From NCBI GenBank assembly GCA_038496675.1, contig CM076654.1, positions 6,140,172-6,204,171 of the forward strand: a stretch of 64,000 nt of DNA. The letters run 5' to 3'. The translations under genes and the position numbers were made by a program. Under the pieces are notes generated by a model that was given only the letters and a program-made list of their open reading frames with translations, had not been told where the DNA came from and made no database searches. The stretch comes from Rachycentron canadum. Lineage: Eukaryota > Chordata > Actinopteri > Carangiformes > Rachycentridae. Shown here one piece after another: positions 21,646-32,158 of the stretch. Position 1 is the first letter of the stretch. Each line of letters begins with the position of its first letter.

Positions 21646-23080
21646 ACACTTCTATGATGCAAGCCTTAAGACTGTCCTGTAAATAAACAGTGTTTAAACC
21701 CTGGACTCCTGCAATCTTATAAGTCTTAGTACCTTTAATATTATTATTCTTATTTCATTATTATCATTGTCATTATTATTCTTTACCATCTGTTTACTGT
21801 TGATTTTTTTTTTTTTAAATTACAACATTTATGCAAAATGGAAAATTTAGTACTAAGCTTAAAATTGTCCTTTCTCTCCAGGTGTGTGGGCTCATGGAGA
21901 CTATTGTAAAATCAACCCAAAGACGGGAGGCATTGTCATGTTGGGCAGAAGGTCAGTCATTCGCTCTGCTGCTCAGTGTTCAAAATAAAAAGTGTTTTAT
22001 CCCTGCACTTTTAATTGATTCATTTATTTAGAGTATTATGCAAATGGGAAGGTTTAAATGCAATTCATTCAGTCAAGATGTTAATCTTTTTTAATTTTGT
22101 CAATTTGAAGAGAATGGAAGTCATTTAAAATTCATTTCCCTTCATTTAAGGGTAAAGGTAGATAAACTGAAAGTATAGAATTATACACATACAGAAACAA
22201 ACAGATAAACATGTAGTTTCAATGCTGTTTATATATAAAGAGACGAAATATGTCTGAATGATGTGTGGCACAGCTTCCCAGTGACAGACAGTTGAGTTCT
22301 GAATCTTGAACTTGTGTTTCTTCTGCAGCGATGGTACATTGAACCCCAACGGAGTCCGATTTGGCAGCTCAGAGATCTACAACATTGGTGAGTCCTGCAG
22401 GTGCAGCAGGGGCTTTGAAGTTGTGATTGGTGAAACATTTTTCTCTGTTCTTGGCCAAACTCTTTTCCTCTCCTCTTCTAATCTCTTCGCCTCTCGCCTC
22501 CTCTCGCTGTCTCTCGCTGTCTCTCTCTCCCCTGGCCTCTCATCTGCTCTCCTCATTTTTGTTTTGTCTCCTCTTCCTCTACTCTGCCCTCTACTTTCCC
22601 TCTATCCTCTCTGCAGTGGAGGCGTTCGAAGAAGTGTCAGACAGTCTTTGCGTTCCTCAGTACAGTGCCGACGGAGAGGAGCGAGTTATTTTGTTCTTAA
22701 AGATGGCTCCTGGTAAGCCCTTCTCTCCGAAGCTGGTGGCGAAGATTAAAGGCGCCATTCGAAAAGCTCTGTCTGCCCGACATGTCCCTGCGCTTCTTCT
22801 GGAGACCAGAGCCATTCCTGTAAGAGAAAGAGAAATATAAATCAGATATGGACAAACCTGTTTGATTATCCTATTACAATGGCTACAACCTTGAAAGTTG
22901 TTTCTGGAGAGAATGACAGAACCTCTCTTCATCCCTCTGCAGTACACCATCAGTGGGAAGAAGGTGGAGGTGGCTGTGAAGCAGGTGATCGCTGGGCGGG
23001 AGGTGGCGCAAAGAGGAGCTTTCTCCAACCCTGATTCACTGGACCTCTACAAGAACATTCCCGAACTGCAAAACTATTAG
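115..23080 (+). CDS. aacs: acetoacetyl-CoA synthetase, 3' part (11 exons, last 418 residues)
   Basis: Cytosolic ligase (EC 6.2.1.16) that activates acetoacetate with ATP and CoA to acetoacetyl-CoA, AMP and PPi, feeding ketone bodies into sterol and fatty-acid synthesis. The exons are join(115..268, 2285..2365, 4032..4156, 13469..13533, 15583..15705, 20384..20497, 21481..21606, 21882..21951, 22329..22387, 22617..22819, 22943..23080); every junction is GT-AG and every phase matches. Numbering the partial peptide from the first complete codon, the adenylate-forming (ANL) motifs appear in order: SSGTTGSPK at 36-44 (phosphate loop), WAHGD at 265-269, GRSDGTLNPNGVRFG at 284-298, and SGKK at 377-380, whose first Lys is the usual catalytic lysine. 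The peptide follows vertebrate AACS almost residue by residue as I know it and ends in PELQNY (human PELQGF). Human AACS has 672 residues, so about 254 N-terminal residues lie upstream. No stop or frameshift is seen. Start codon and promoter are outside the window. Confidence 0.97.
269..2284. other. aacs intron: (CT)n tract and unique sequence
   Basis: About 2.0 kb. It holds a (CT)n tract at 353-403, pyrimidine-rich sequence around 1420-1620 and the pyrimidine-rich acceptor of the next exon (TCTCTCTTTTTTAG). Open frames here are low-complexity or unrelated to any protein I recognise. Confidence 0.9.
2285..2365 (+). CDS. aacs: aacs exon b
   Basis: Encodes residues 52-78, opening GTLIQHLKEH (identical in human) and ending in IIYYTT. 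It has 81 nt, phase 0 at both ends, so skipping would keep frame but remove conserved sequence just after the phosphate loop. Acceptor TTTTTTAG, donor GTAGGT. Confidence 0.96.
2366..4031. other. aacs intron with long CT-rich tract
   Basis: About 1.7 kb. The main feature is an interrupted (CT)n/(TC)n tract at about 3288-3405. No other structure or coding signal was seen. Confidence 0.9.
4032..4156 (+). CDS. aacs: aacs exon c
   Basis: Encodes residues 79-119 and two bases of Gly120. It opens TGWMMWNWLVSALAVG, where human has VGWMMWNWMVSLLATG, so the first codon is Thr rather than Val. It continues through LYDGSPLMPTPDVLW. The donor GTGAGT at 4157 is followed within 11 nt by a CA repeat. Confidence 0.96.
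9591..9622. repeat. perfect inverted repeat, 14-bp arms, 4-nt spacer
   Basis: The arm at 9591-9604 is the exact reverse complement of 9609-9622, separated by GTCA. It is entirely AT-rich apart from one G/C pair per arm. It could form a cruciform or RNA hairpin, but is too short for a typical microRNA precursor. Confidence 0.85.
11083..11365 (+). mobile_element. SINE-like element, degraded, + orientation
   Basis: It starts with the tRNA-like head GGCGGCACAGTGGCGCAG and continues TAGCACTGTCGCCTCACAG, a box-B-like GGTTCAAACTTGG, and a body with GACTGGCGACC and GTCAGCTGGGATTAGCTCCAGCC before GGATAAG. The same blocks occur, better preserved and in reverse, at 19872-20115. This layout is a very common fish short interspersed repeat. 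The ends are approximate and no target-site duplication is clear. It is not a working tRNA. Confidence 0.75.
11775..12250 (-). mobile_element. degenerate LINE (non-LTR retrotransposon) reverse transcriptase, 3' end
   Basis: On the minus strand an open stretch from about 12205 down reads DFRRSQ, then MIDGKNIEIVELYLE and TDNKLTFEIKTDMANKKA. This is the familiar region after the catalytic core of LINE reverse transcriptases (DFR..., I.G..VE.V..YKYLG, KL.F...). A second frame ends in FQSLPSG and a run resembling the C-terminal end of fish L2/CR1/Rex-type ORF2. Frame changes and stops separate the pieces, so it is dead. Exact family not determined. Confidence 0.65.
13085..13175. repeat. fragment of a fish interspersed repeat
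   Basis: The blocks ATGTCTCGAAATTGACGAGA, ATTGCCACGGAATTTGG and CCAGAGGATGATTCATA match, with changes, a repeat I know from many teleost introns ('ATTGCCATGAAATTTGG ... AGAGGATGAAT'). A second, more diverged copy lies at about 27876-28060. Confidence 0.4.
13469..13533 (+). CDS. aacs: aacs exon d
   Basis: Short 65-nt exon. The first base completes Gly120, then residues 121-141 follow, including GTGAKWLSVLQERNLKP (human VTGAKWLSVLEEKAMKP). The last base starts Ala142. Acceptor CTCTCTAG, donor GTGAGT. Confidence 0.96.
13534..15582. other. aacs intron, GT-rich
   Basis: About 2.0 kb. It holds GT-rich tracts at about 14860-14900 and 15141-15168, and between them (14911-15030) a more GC-rich, non-repetitive stretch of unknown role. 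It ends in a long poly-T acceptor tract (15560-15573). Confidence 0.85.
15583..15705 (+). CDS. aacs: aacs exon e
   Basis: Completes Ala142 and encodes residues 143-182 plus the first base of Gly183. LHTILSTGSPLKPQSYDYVY and RCIKSTVLLGSIS follow human AACS closely. 123 nt, phase 1 at both ends. Acceptor CCCCTCCAG, donor GTGAGT. Confidence 0.97.
16805..17330. repeat. fish interspersed repeat (probable non-autonomous DNA transposon)
   Basis: Blocks such as AAATGGCCGCTTGAGGCTGG, CTCCAAAAGTGAGTGAATCC, GAAATAAATGTTTACAGCC, CAGGTTTGGTCTGAACAGC and AAAGATGGCGACGTTGAAG recur in many teleost genomes in this order. Recognition is from memory of the family; ends and terminal repeats were not defined. 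Confidence 0.5.
17390..17640. repeat. possible retroposon tail
   Basis: The stretch GTAGCTCAAAGCGCTGCACA followed by A-rich sequence with many lysine-codon-like AAAA runs resembles a common fish retroposon. The evidence is family memory only; no target-site duplication was found. Confidence 0.3.
18211..18268. repeat. (GT)29 microsatellite
   Basis: Uninterrupted GT dinucleotide repeat inside an aacs intron. A second, interrupted GT tract follows at about 18350-18388. Confidence 0.97.
19419..19502. repeat. (TG)42 microsatellite
   Basis: Uninterrupted TG repeat of 84 bp in an aacs intron, one of the longest in the window. Confidence 0.97.
19860..20128 (-). mobile_element. SINE-like retroposon with 15-bp target-site duplication
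   Basis: Minus-orientation copy of the family at 11083. On the minus strand the head reads GGCACAGTGGTGAAGTGG and TTAGCACTG, the body ends with CCCAGCTG-type blocks, and the tail is the (GGAT)n repeat at 19872-19886. It is flanked by a perfect direct repeat, CCGTGTTTTATTCAT, at 19860-19874 and 20114-20128. That duplication is the mark of target-primed LINE-assisted insertion and shows the copy is complete. Confidence 0.85.
20384..20497 (+). CDS. aacs: aacs exon f
   Basis: Completes Gly183 and encodes 184-220 plus the first base of Gly221. It starts GTDIVSCFMGQN and continues VYRGEIQARNLGMAVEAW, matching human VYKGEIQARNLGMAVEAW. 114 nt, phase 1 at both ends. The acceptor follows a 20-nt poly-T tract; the donor GTAAGA runs into a GT-rich tract. 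Confidence 0.97.
20498..21480. other. aacs intron ending in TG tract
   Basis: About 1.0 kb. It holds AT and poly-T runs near 20974-21000, a poly-T plus (GT)n block at 21272-21315 and a short TG tract (21458-21472) directly before the acceptor. No coding signal. Confidence 0.9.
21481..21606 (+). CDS. aacs: aacs exon g
   Basis: Completes Gly221 and encodes 222-262 plus one base of Gly263. KPVWGDSGELVCAKPIPCQP then THFWNDENGSKYHKAYFS, close to human. 126 nt, phase 1 at both ends. The exon itself begins GTAAG, so the acceptor AG and this sequence read like a donor. The donor GTAATT is followed within 13 nt by an AT repeat (21619-21645). Confidence 0.97.
21882..21951 (+). CDS. aacs: aacs exon h
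   Basis: Completes Gly263 and encodes 264-285 plus two bases of Ser286. VWAHGDYCKINPKTGGIVML contains the HGD segment that replaces the YRTGD/A7 motif of other ANL enzymes, whose Asp binds the AMP ribose. Acceptor TCTCTCCAG, donor GTCAGT. Confidence 0.97.
21952..22328. other. aacs intron, 377 bp
   Basis: AT-rich intron without repeats or coding signal. The acceptor is TTTCTTCTGCAG. Confidence 0.9.
22329..22387 (+). CDS. aacs: aacs exon i (A8 hinge motif)
   Basis: Completes Ser286 and encodes 287-305 plus one base of Val306. DGTLNPNGVRFGSSEIYNI is identical to human. Together with GRS from the exon before it forms the A8 hinge motif about which ANL enzymes rotate between half-reactions. Confidence 0.97.
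22617..22819 (+). CDS. aacs: aacs exon j
   Basis: Completes Val306 and encodes 307-373, the small C-terminal domain: EAFEEVSDSLCVPQY, ERVILFLKMAPG and ALSARHVPALLLETRAIP, each close to human. The loop SADGEE differs most. 203 nt, ending in phase 0. Acceptor CTCTCTGCAG, donor GTAAGA. Confidence 0.97.
22943..23080 (+). CDS. aacs: aacs last coding exon and stop
   Basis: Encodes 374-418 and TAG. YTISGKKVEVAVKQVIAG contains the catalytic-lysine (A10) motif; human has YTLNGKKVEVAVKQIIAG. It continues GAFSNPDSLDLYKNIPELQ and ends NY. Acceptor TCCCTCTGCAG. Confidence 0.97.
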   Translation, partial: YTISGKKVEVAVKQVIAGREVAQRGAFSNPDSLDLYKNIPELQNY

Positions 23081-25800
23081 ACGAGGCTTCACGAGAGAGG
23101 ACCCATGATAAGGAACCGCCTGACCAGTATTCAGCTTAGTTTTTAAATTAACTTCATTCAAATTTACTGGCACAGGAAGACATGCAAAGTGCAGAGCAAG
23201 GGTGGTTTACAAAGGCACCCTGAACCTTTGTACAGGGTGTAAAAAGAAAAATATATGTGTATGTTTGTCAAAATGATGCAAAATACGTACAAATAATTTG
23301 TATATATAATAATAGGTCTATGGTACCAGGCAGACGAGAGTCTTTAAAAACATGAGGTGTACTGCTCCATTGGCTAGCTTACAATCAAGTGGTCAAGCAG
23401 CTGCTCTTAGTCAAACGTGTCGTGCAAGTAGATGTTGAACTAGGTTTCAGCTTTGGGTGTAGTGTGACGCGTTTAGCGTCACTTGCGAATAAGCACCGAC
23501 AATGAAGGAGTGAAATTCACCATAAAGCGCTTTGCTATGGCCTCACCGTCTGATCGCGACCAGCCAGTGAGGAGCCATATCTCTCGGTGTCACCTGCTTT
23601 AACCGCCATGTTGGTTCTGAGTGGGTCCCAGGCTGAAAAGTGTGCAGATAAACACACACGTGGGATTAAAACTTCAGCTTCGGCTCAAATCACCATGTCA
23701 TTGTTATGTGGTGTGTGTTGCTTTATTAAATGTATATATATATATTAATTATTATTACATCTATATGGATTTATATAGATACGATTTTGGGTGAGGGGGT
23801 TCTAGTGGGTCGTAACATGTTACAAGATGTAGTTTGATTAAATGAACCAGAGATTCCAGATAAAACAAAAACCTAACTGGACATTTGTCTCAACCTAAAG
23901 AACGATTAACTTCAAATTAACTCTCATCTGACTGTGTAACGTCAATGTCATTTCATTCCACTCAAGCGCTCTTCAATAGAAAGTTTTTTTTGTTTGTTTG
24001 TTTTGTTTATTGTCACATTAACCCTCATTTTGGAAACTATTTTTCAAACGGGTCAGTCAAGATTAAGTGTGATCTGAAAGTAAGCAAATGTTCGAATCAC
24101 CACAAAAGCCTGTATTTATTAGTTCCATATCAGTACTCTGTGTTTGTCACAACAAAAAATGTGTTCTCCTCAGATAGCTACAGCACTGCTTGGGTTTTTT
24201 TTTTTTTCTTTTTGCTTTGTACATGGGAATTATTTATTCAAAGTTTCCTCATACTGTGTGACAAAGCCTAAAGGCTAATTAATTCTGTTAAAGATGAACT
24301 GCAGTGGTTTTGGTCATCGCAACATGGGTGCAACAATAGCAAAAACACTAATCCCCAGAGTTTCATTTCATGTTGGGAGGAAAAAAAACATACCTGACCA
24401 GAATGTGAATTGTGGAGACATTGCATAAAAAAAAAAAGATATGTACTGATACAGAAGTAGCATTTTTCTTCTTCTTCCTTTTTTTTAAGGATTCTTCTCA
24501 ATTGGCTTATGATTCAGGCTTTGTCACTTGTTTGTTAGAAATATTTAAACATGCTTTAAGGTTCAAATATAAACAAATCAACTGGGAAAACTCTGCGATT
24601 CGTCTTTAATGTCACGTTCGCTGCTTAGATTACATAAATGTCCTCTTTCAATGTACCCAGTGCGGTCTTTGACCACTGGTAGTGTGTTGGGACAATCTGG
24701 ATCCCTGTTTTGTATTGTGGATGCGGGTGATGGGGTACATATTCCTGCCAATAGTGTCGCACCATCAGCTTTTCAAGTGTTTACGAGGTTGGAAATTAGT
24801 TTGTGATTTTTGTGAGTTTGTTTTTTGGTGAGCTCCATGTAAAGAGGCTAATGGCTCCACAGGGTAGCTTTGAGGCCTCATACATTCAGAGGTTCTTTCA
24901 CAGAGACCGAGATCATTGGGAACTGTACACGTTGCACTTTAGCACTGTGTGTATGACATTGTCCATGGTAAAATCAGGTGAGACATGGCAGATCGACTTT
25001 TCTGTTCTCTAGTGTGCGTGCAGGTTATGCAGTTTTTCTCTGTTGAGTTTGTGTCACATGTCAAAAATCATTTCCATGTCCGCCCTCTAATTAATCAACT
25101 GTTTTGCTTTGTTTTTTTTTGTATGAGAAAGTTAAATGAATCAGTTGTGACACGTGTCCTTGGATAATTTCTGTAGCAGATGAATTGCTCTTTTATACAA
25201 TAGCACGATGATGGGGTCATTGTCTTGGGCTAGCTTACGTTTGAAGTTGGATGAATGTGGACTCTTTCCACCTGCACACCTTGGCTCTGTTCAGTCTATG
25301 TGTTTCAGGGGGGGATATTTGCATTAGAAACTGAGCAAGTCCTGTACCGGTGGAGATTTTGTCGCATTTCCTGGCTGACAGCTGTCATCCTCCCAATAAA
25401 GTAAAGCCAGTCTGAGAGCAAAAGCGCAAACAAATAACGCGTCTTCCAAAATTTCAGCCTTTAATACCCATCACAGATTTACAGTATCTGCATCTACATT
25501 GTTCTCCTCAGACAAACTGGGAGACCCTTTATCCCGGGCTTGCTGGACACAACACACTATAACATGTACACAGGACTTTGTCAACATTCATGCTTTTTTA
25601 CATTTCACTTCTGTATTCTGACACAAACACCACCAGCAACTCAAAAGCCCATTGCCTCCATTGTCTGTTTGTAGCTTCAACTTTAGCAGTCAATAACATA
25701 CTACTACTAAATCAGCAGTGGTGCTACAGGTAGCAACATGTGATGTCCTGGGCACCACAGCATGTGGACTTCTGCTTTAGGGTGAATAATAAAGAACTGG
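23081..25800 (+). other. aacs: aacs 3' UTR and downstream flank
   Basis: No open frame follows the stop. AATAAA is present at 25395-25400 and again at 25788-25793. The second is followed by GT-rich sequence (25826-25890), as expected downstream of a cleavage site. The true end could be at either signal, or earlier at a variant signal such as ATTAAA near 23727. A 7-bp stem with 5-nt loop lies at 23464-23482. Confidence 0.45.
25788..25793 (+). terminator. candidate poly(A) signal AATAAA
   Basis: Canonical hexamer about 2.7 kb after the aacs stop, with a GT-rich stretch downstream. The alternative hexamer at 25395-25400 lacks a clear GT-rich element. Confidence 0.3.
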
Positions 25801-26984
25801 CAGGATGGTGGAATAACAGAAAAGAGTGCGTGCGCGTTGGAGTAAATGTCTCTTTATGTGTTTTTCTCTGTGTTTTGGTGAGTGTGTAGAAGCCAGTCAT
25901 TTTGACAGACATCTACTTTAGAAATAAACTTGGCAGTTTTAAAACTCCTTGTAACCTTTTATAAGTGTGAACGCTCAGCCCTGCCAGTCAGCCAAACGTC
26001 AAAACAGAACAGAGGAAAATAATAGAAACAGAAAAAGTGAGACGTGGTAAGAGTCCAGTTCCTCAGTGTAAAAAGTCTCACTAATCTAGTGCTATTTTTT
26101 TTTTTTTTTTCAAATCTATTCCTACCTTCAGTCATTCAAACATGAGAAAATGTTTTGTTGGCATCCTGTCAGTCAGAGATAGCAGGGTGAAGAAAGATGA
26201 GCAGTGTGGTGTGAATGTACGCACACAGACGAATGAAAAAGCAGAAGTGTTTACCCAATTCACAATTAATAACCATCTGATGAACATGAATGGTAAGTGC
26301 CATGCAGTCAAGCACAGAGGCTGTCTGTTGTGATTCATCCCTGTTGAACCACGCAAACCATAAAATGACTATGTCAACGGCTTGATTGTTTGAAACCTTG
26401 TTTTTTGCCATTAAAGGAGCTAGAAAATCCAAAGGCCCAGATGGATTTTCCTGCCCAACAGGGTGATTATTATTTTCATGGCTGCTATTAATGATTGTTT
26501 CTAAAATTAAGTCATCACACAATTATTGTTTTTATCAATTAAGCTATGAAATGTTAAAACAACACAATTCCCCCAAGATGTCTTCAATTGTCTGACCAAC
26601 GACACTAAACTAAAAGATGTTTGACACAAAGAAAAGAAAGTGTGCAATCTGTGGTTTTATTTAGTTGGAGAGAGGAACTTCCTTGGGTCAAATGTTAACG
26701 GTTGTCCACCATTTCGTCGGCCACCAGTCGACAATGAATACCTTCCGCTCAGAATCTCTTGTCTGTTATTTAACTGTTAACTTCTGTTTCAAAATCTGTT
26801 AAATTTGCAATGATATGAATAAAGGAAATGAAGGATTACGTGACTGTTTCTTACCAAGCCTCCAGCTGAGACGGGTCCAATCACTGCAAAGCAGCAGACA
26901 TTTTTTTTTATATTTCAGGTATGTTCAGATTGAACAAAGGAGATACATGAGGATTTGTGAGTTTCAGAGATTCAATGACCTTTG

Positions 26985-27060
26985 GAGCAGTCTTCCCTTG
27001 TGTCTTCATCTTTTGCTTGTCTTTATGCTAAGCTAAGCTAAGCTATCTGGCTGCTGGCTC
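26985..27060. repeat. fragment of fish MITE-like repeat
   Basis: CCCTTGTGTCTTCATCTTTT, TGCTAAGCTAAGCTAAGCTA and GGCTGCTGGCTCCAGC occur together in a very common teleost repeat. A more diverged copy around 36370-36450 has TAAGCTAACCAGCTGCTGGC and GTTGAGAGTGG. Confidence 0.5.
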
Positions 27061-27875
27061 CAGCAACATGAACACAGATCTGAGAAAGACATCAAACTTC
27101 TCATCTAGGGGCCAGAAGAGGAACTGCATATTTACGCACCTTTGCAGATGTTTGTATTGTGTAGCAAACACTATGTTCACCTTGAGTTCTGGCTCCTCAT
27201 TCTTCCTCCAATTAGGAAGTTGGACACTTTCCTACTTCCCAGATGAGTTATTGTTCCTTTCTCTCGTATCCTACCTTCCACGTACCCAATTATCCTCAGG
27301 TGAAAATAGCCCACTCCCTCCTTCCTGCCCCCATAGGAGACTTGCTAATTCGAAACTGTTTCCCAAAGAGACTCTCTCCTGAAAGGCTGATCACATCAAT
27401 ACAGAGTGTCCACGTGCTTTACTGCAGTGCCGATGTCTTGCTGGCAGGAACATCAGAGAGACGCATGTAATCTTGGAGTGAAAATGAAGCATGTCACCTG
27501 CTTGCCTTCATTTTTAAATGAAGGAACGGAAAGACGCCTCCATTTTAGTCTGGTCAAAGGAAACGGAATAGGGAGTTGAGGAGAAAGGTAGATCTTTATT
27601 CTACACGCTTTTATGTAATCTAGCAGGAATCAACCATGCAGGGATTTGGTGACTGAGGGTCAGTTACTTACAGGCTTACTCGCAGGAAGGGAAGGAATAT
27701 TTCTTGATGTCTCGGTATGTTGGATTTGAGGTAGGTCACAGCACGTAGTGGGCGGGGTTAACTTCTATTATTGAAGCCAAATTATCATTAACACCTATAG
27801 CAATGAAATGAATGAAGCTTATCCAGCTGCGGCTTCAGAAATGTCAACATCTGTTAGTTGCTCCACTGCTATTGT

Positions 27876-28060
27876 CTAGACTGAAATATCTCAGCAATTA
27901 GCTGATGGATTGAAATGTTGCGCATTCACTTTCTTTTTTTAGTGATATAGCTTCACAACTATTGGACGGGTTGCACTGAAAGTTCCCGTCCCTCCCAGGA
28001 TGAGTTGTGATGGTGAGTTTTTCATCTCTAAAATTTTAATTTCTCCAAATACTTATTTAC
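27876..28060. repeat. fragment of fish interspersed repeat
   Basis: Blocks GATGGATTGAAATGTTGCG, CACAACTATTGGACGGGTTG, CTCCCAGGATGAGTTGTGAT and AAATTTTAATTTCTCCAAAT match in order the family noted at 13085-13175. Confidence 0.5.
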
Positions 28061-31000
28061 TAATTACTTGTTACTTTCCTTTGGCTTTATGATTGAATGC
28101 AAAACATGATTTAATTTACTTCGATGCTTTGCAAACATGGTAGTGTTGTAATATTATCATTGTAAATGTGTAAGCATTTGATGCAAAGCACTACTGTCTC
28201 CTTTTTTGTTTTAAATTACAAAATACAATTAATACAACACAGAAACCAGAGGAATTATAGATAGTTATAAAGACAGTGACGCATATATCACTATTAGATA
28301 GGTACAAAATAAAGTGGTGGCCACAACCAATCTGCTTTGTGTTTCTGTTCCAATTTGATCCTCACAGGAACACAGTGACAGTGGCTTTTATTTCATATTC
28401 GCTGTCAACAATTTGTTTGAGATAACTACCCCCCATCCCACCCCCACACACTCCTGTCTTTCTCTCTCTCTCTCTCTCTAGTCGTAATTCTTTCAAATCC
28501 CCCTCAAGCAAATGCATTTCAATTTGTTTTATGTGGTCATTCAATTGACTTTGACATGAGCAGCAGCTAAAAGGAAGAGAATCTCCACTGAGACTTGTGC
28601 TCGTGCAGCGAGGCCCAAATTGAGTCGAGCAGATGTGCAAATTGCTCCCGTACATTTTTGGATTCCTCCATCGCCGCAGAGGGAAACAATGTTTTTGTGT
28701 CTTCTGGAATAGTAATTGTGACTTTATGAAACATTAACATTGTGCTGTAATAGAATGTACATATAAATTTGACAGATATCATCTGGGATACTTTGCACAG
28801 AGTCATTTGTCAAAAAACAAAATTGTGCTGGTGCAAGTGCTGTCGTCTACATTGGAAACTGGGACGGGTATATTTTATACACGTCACCAATTAGCCACAA
28901 GCTGCTTTACACTTCAAGTCAATATACTGTGTATATACATATATATATGTATGTATGTATCATATTACATCCGATTCTTTCCATTTTGATTTTTAAAAAT
29001 GTAGTTTTTCTTTTTACATGGTTATTGTTTATTATTGTTGTATTATCATTTGATGGCATGAGCTCTTCTGGTCTAATTTTGTTTCTTATTTTCATTTATT
29101 TCCTTAATGGCCTATTGTCTTATCTGGCCACATCTGTTTTATTTCTATTGTCCAGTTTTATACTGTTGTACTTGTGTGCAAACAATAATAATAAAAATAA
29201 TAAGATTTACAGTGCACACCTTAATTAGGTTTCACAATTGGGTTCATGATTCTTTGTTTCTGAAGTTAGTTCATACACGACTTTGATAAGGTGCCTGATC
29301 CCAAACTGTCCAAAAACCAACAACACAGGATTTATTTTGAGATCTCTCAGATGTATGATAGAAGCCGACATGAAGCTGTACAGAATGGTTTAACACACTT
29401 TACAACCATATCCATTTTGTTGAGAATGTCAGTGTGGACTTGTTGAGTGCACAGAAGGGGGGCGATGCAGATGAAAAACACCACGGACAGAAAATGCCAA
29501 ATATTGATGGAGTCATACCTGCTGTGTCTGGCCACCATGACGGATCAGCACAAGGTATGGAACATACATAGACAATAAATCGATCATGCTGTTTCAGTGT
29601 TGTCGTGGATAGGCATCATTTCTCGGAGACAGAGTTGCTGTGCGTGACAGCAGCGGGGATGGGAAACGGTGGAGAGGTGAGATGATGTAGGTTAGGTTGC
29701 TATGTGCCATTTCAACTTGCCACTGACTGACATTCATTTCAATCATAACATACAGTGGAAATGTTTTTTCCTGTTTGAGAATGGTTATCGGATCAGGGCC
29801 ACAACAAGTTCTGGTTTTGCGGCAGTGTACACTAAGTTGTAGCTTCATCAAACACTAGCTTCATATTCAGCACAGAAGCACTAGATATAAGCACTATTAT
29901 TTTACTGAATCCTAAGAAACGATAACCTTAAGGGTAATTGATTTTTTTTTCTTCAGTGCGGAGGAGAGAATGTCAGGTCACAGTTAAAACAGCAGAGACA
30001 GAATACTGATCTGTGTGCGTTAAGCAGCTCAGGGTGTGTGAACACTGGAGATCTATGGTACAGCGCTTTAAAATGACAACAGGTCCAACCACTGCTGAAT
30101 CTGCTCCTTAGAAAATGACTGCAGCATTAACATGATATGCCTAAGAACCAAGAAAGTTCATGTGTTTTAATTGAGTTAATTTGAAGTATATCTTTAATTT
30201 ATTGTTTATCAAGCATAAACTTTAAATTAAACATGCTGATGTTTTTTAAAGAAAATCTATATTTGTATTTTGTGGCATAAGAAAAGTTAACAATTTTTAG
30301 GTATAAGCCCCCCCCCCATTGTATAGTGTCTGCTTGGACCTGTTGCCTGTTTGCCCATTGTTCGTAATGTATTGTAGGTTACATTGTAATGTAACCTTTT
30401 GTGACTGCCTGCCTTTAAAGCTTTAAAGCTTTTGCCCTACCTGTCTGCTTCCGAGTCATGTCTTTGAGTTAAACTGAACCATTACGAGTTATTTATCAAC
30501 TTCTTTGTCATCTTCATCATCCGAAAACTAAATAATCATGAAAAAACATCTCACCTTTAGTCCAGCAGTGTCCTTTTGACTAATATATACATTTCAGCAG
30601 CTGTTCTTGGGGCGTCTGCAAAATAACTTAACTCACCATCACCTGACAAGTGCCTGACAGAGAAAAGTGTTTTCCATTTAAGCACAACACATCAAGGTAT
30701 CCCAAGGGCTCTCAAGCGAACACTGTCTGAGGAATCAGGCTTTGTGATGTTACAGAAGACTTTTCACAGGTTTTTATTCAGCTCTCTTAAGATGCTGTAA
30801 GTGGAGGAAGCCTGTATCACTTTTTTTACGTTATCTTAGTTGCTCGTGGAACAGTGTTATGGTTCAGGGCTGTTTGCAGTTGACCACTCTCAACCATGCT
30901 TACCCTTTATTCAAATGACCCACTCCTAGGAGATAAGCTACTTGTAAGTTTCTGCTCATTCCTCCAGAGCCAGAGTTAGAATTAATTTACTCTCTACAGT

Positions 31001-32085
31001 CTAGAAGAAACATCCTTGTTTTTTGCTTCTATTTCCATCACTTCTGTTCTTCTTCTGAAGTTAGCATGCTAACCAGCTAGCCCCAGCCCGGCCTAACCTC
31101 AACACTTTCCAACACTGAGTCTCTGTACCATCCAGTCTGTCCTGAAGAAGCAGTGTTGCTCAGAGGACTTTTTTTTTTTTTTAACCTCTTTTGTTTTAAA
31201 CATAACAATGGATTCATCAAGGTAATGATAACAATGGCTATGTAGCAATAGCTAAACAAATAGCTTTGATATAATGCTCCCGAATCACATTTCAACTTGC
31301 TTGTATGACAGCCTCAGTCAGTCTGACCTACTTCCCAAACTGAATAAATCTTCAGTAATTTGTTGGAATAATGTTACACACATTTACCCAAATTTTTACA
31401 AAAAGCAATGTTTCGTGAATCATGTAAGGAAAAGCCCAGTCTTGGTTGTGTTCATTAACATTATTTCTTCTTTTTGGGTGCCGTGTAAAATCAATACTGT
31501 AATAAATCCCAAATGATTGGATTTAATTACGTTCTCCTTTTTGTTCTTTGAAGGAACATTTCATAGGCAGAAGACGATGCACTTTCTGCCGCTGAAAACA
31601 AATGAGAACATGAAATCAACCGTCTGATGTACCTAATTTTTCCCTTCTCTGCATCTCTGTCTGCCTTCATCAAACAAGAGAGAGATGTTGAGAGCTGGAA
31701 ACATGGAAGGAAGGAGAGAAAATCAAGAGGAATAAGGGAAAAGCAGCATGAGACATGAAAACTAAAGCAGAAGTCTGATAATCAATTGGAGACAGGAGAA
31801 GGAAGATGGCGCAGCTGGGAAACAAGAAGGCGAAGCAAACAGGGGAGAAGGTAAAGGAAAGGGAGAGAAATGAGAGGGAAAGAGATGAATCACTTGAAGT
31901 CACAAATATAAGCCAGACGGGCTGAACGCCATGAACATTTTGATTTTTCTCCAATTCCACCCGTCAATCTCTTTTTTTTTTTTCTTTTTTTTTGCAGGCT
32001 TGTTCAGCTCTAGGTGGCTCCCTACTTTGGTGCGACAATCGACGCTCACTTTCTGTCACAGCTTGATTTGTGCTCTTTTTACTGC

Positions 32086-32088
<3 letters not shown>

Positions 32089-32157
<69 letters not shown>
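32089..32157. repeat. (GT)n microsatellite
   Basis: Uninterrupted GT repeat of about 68 bp. Confidence 0.95.

Positions 32158-32158
<1 letters not shown>

Noticed and set aside
22306..22840. Long open frames of 136-137 codons through aacs exons i and j
   Set aside because: They run through exon and intron without splicing; only the exon parts match AACS.
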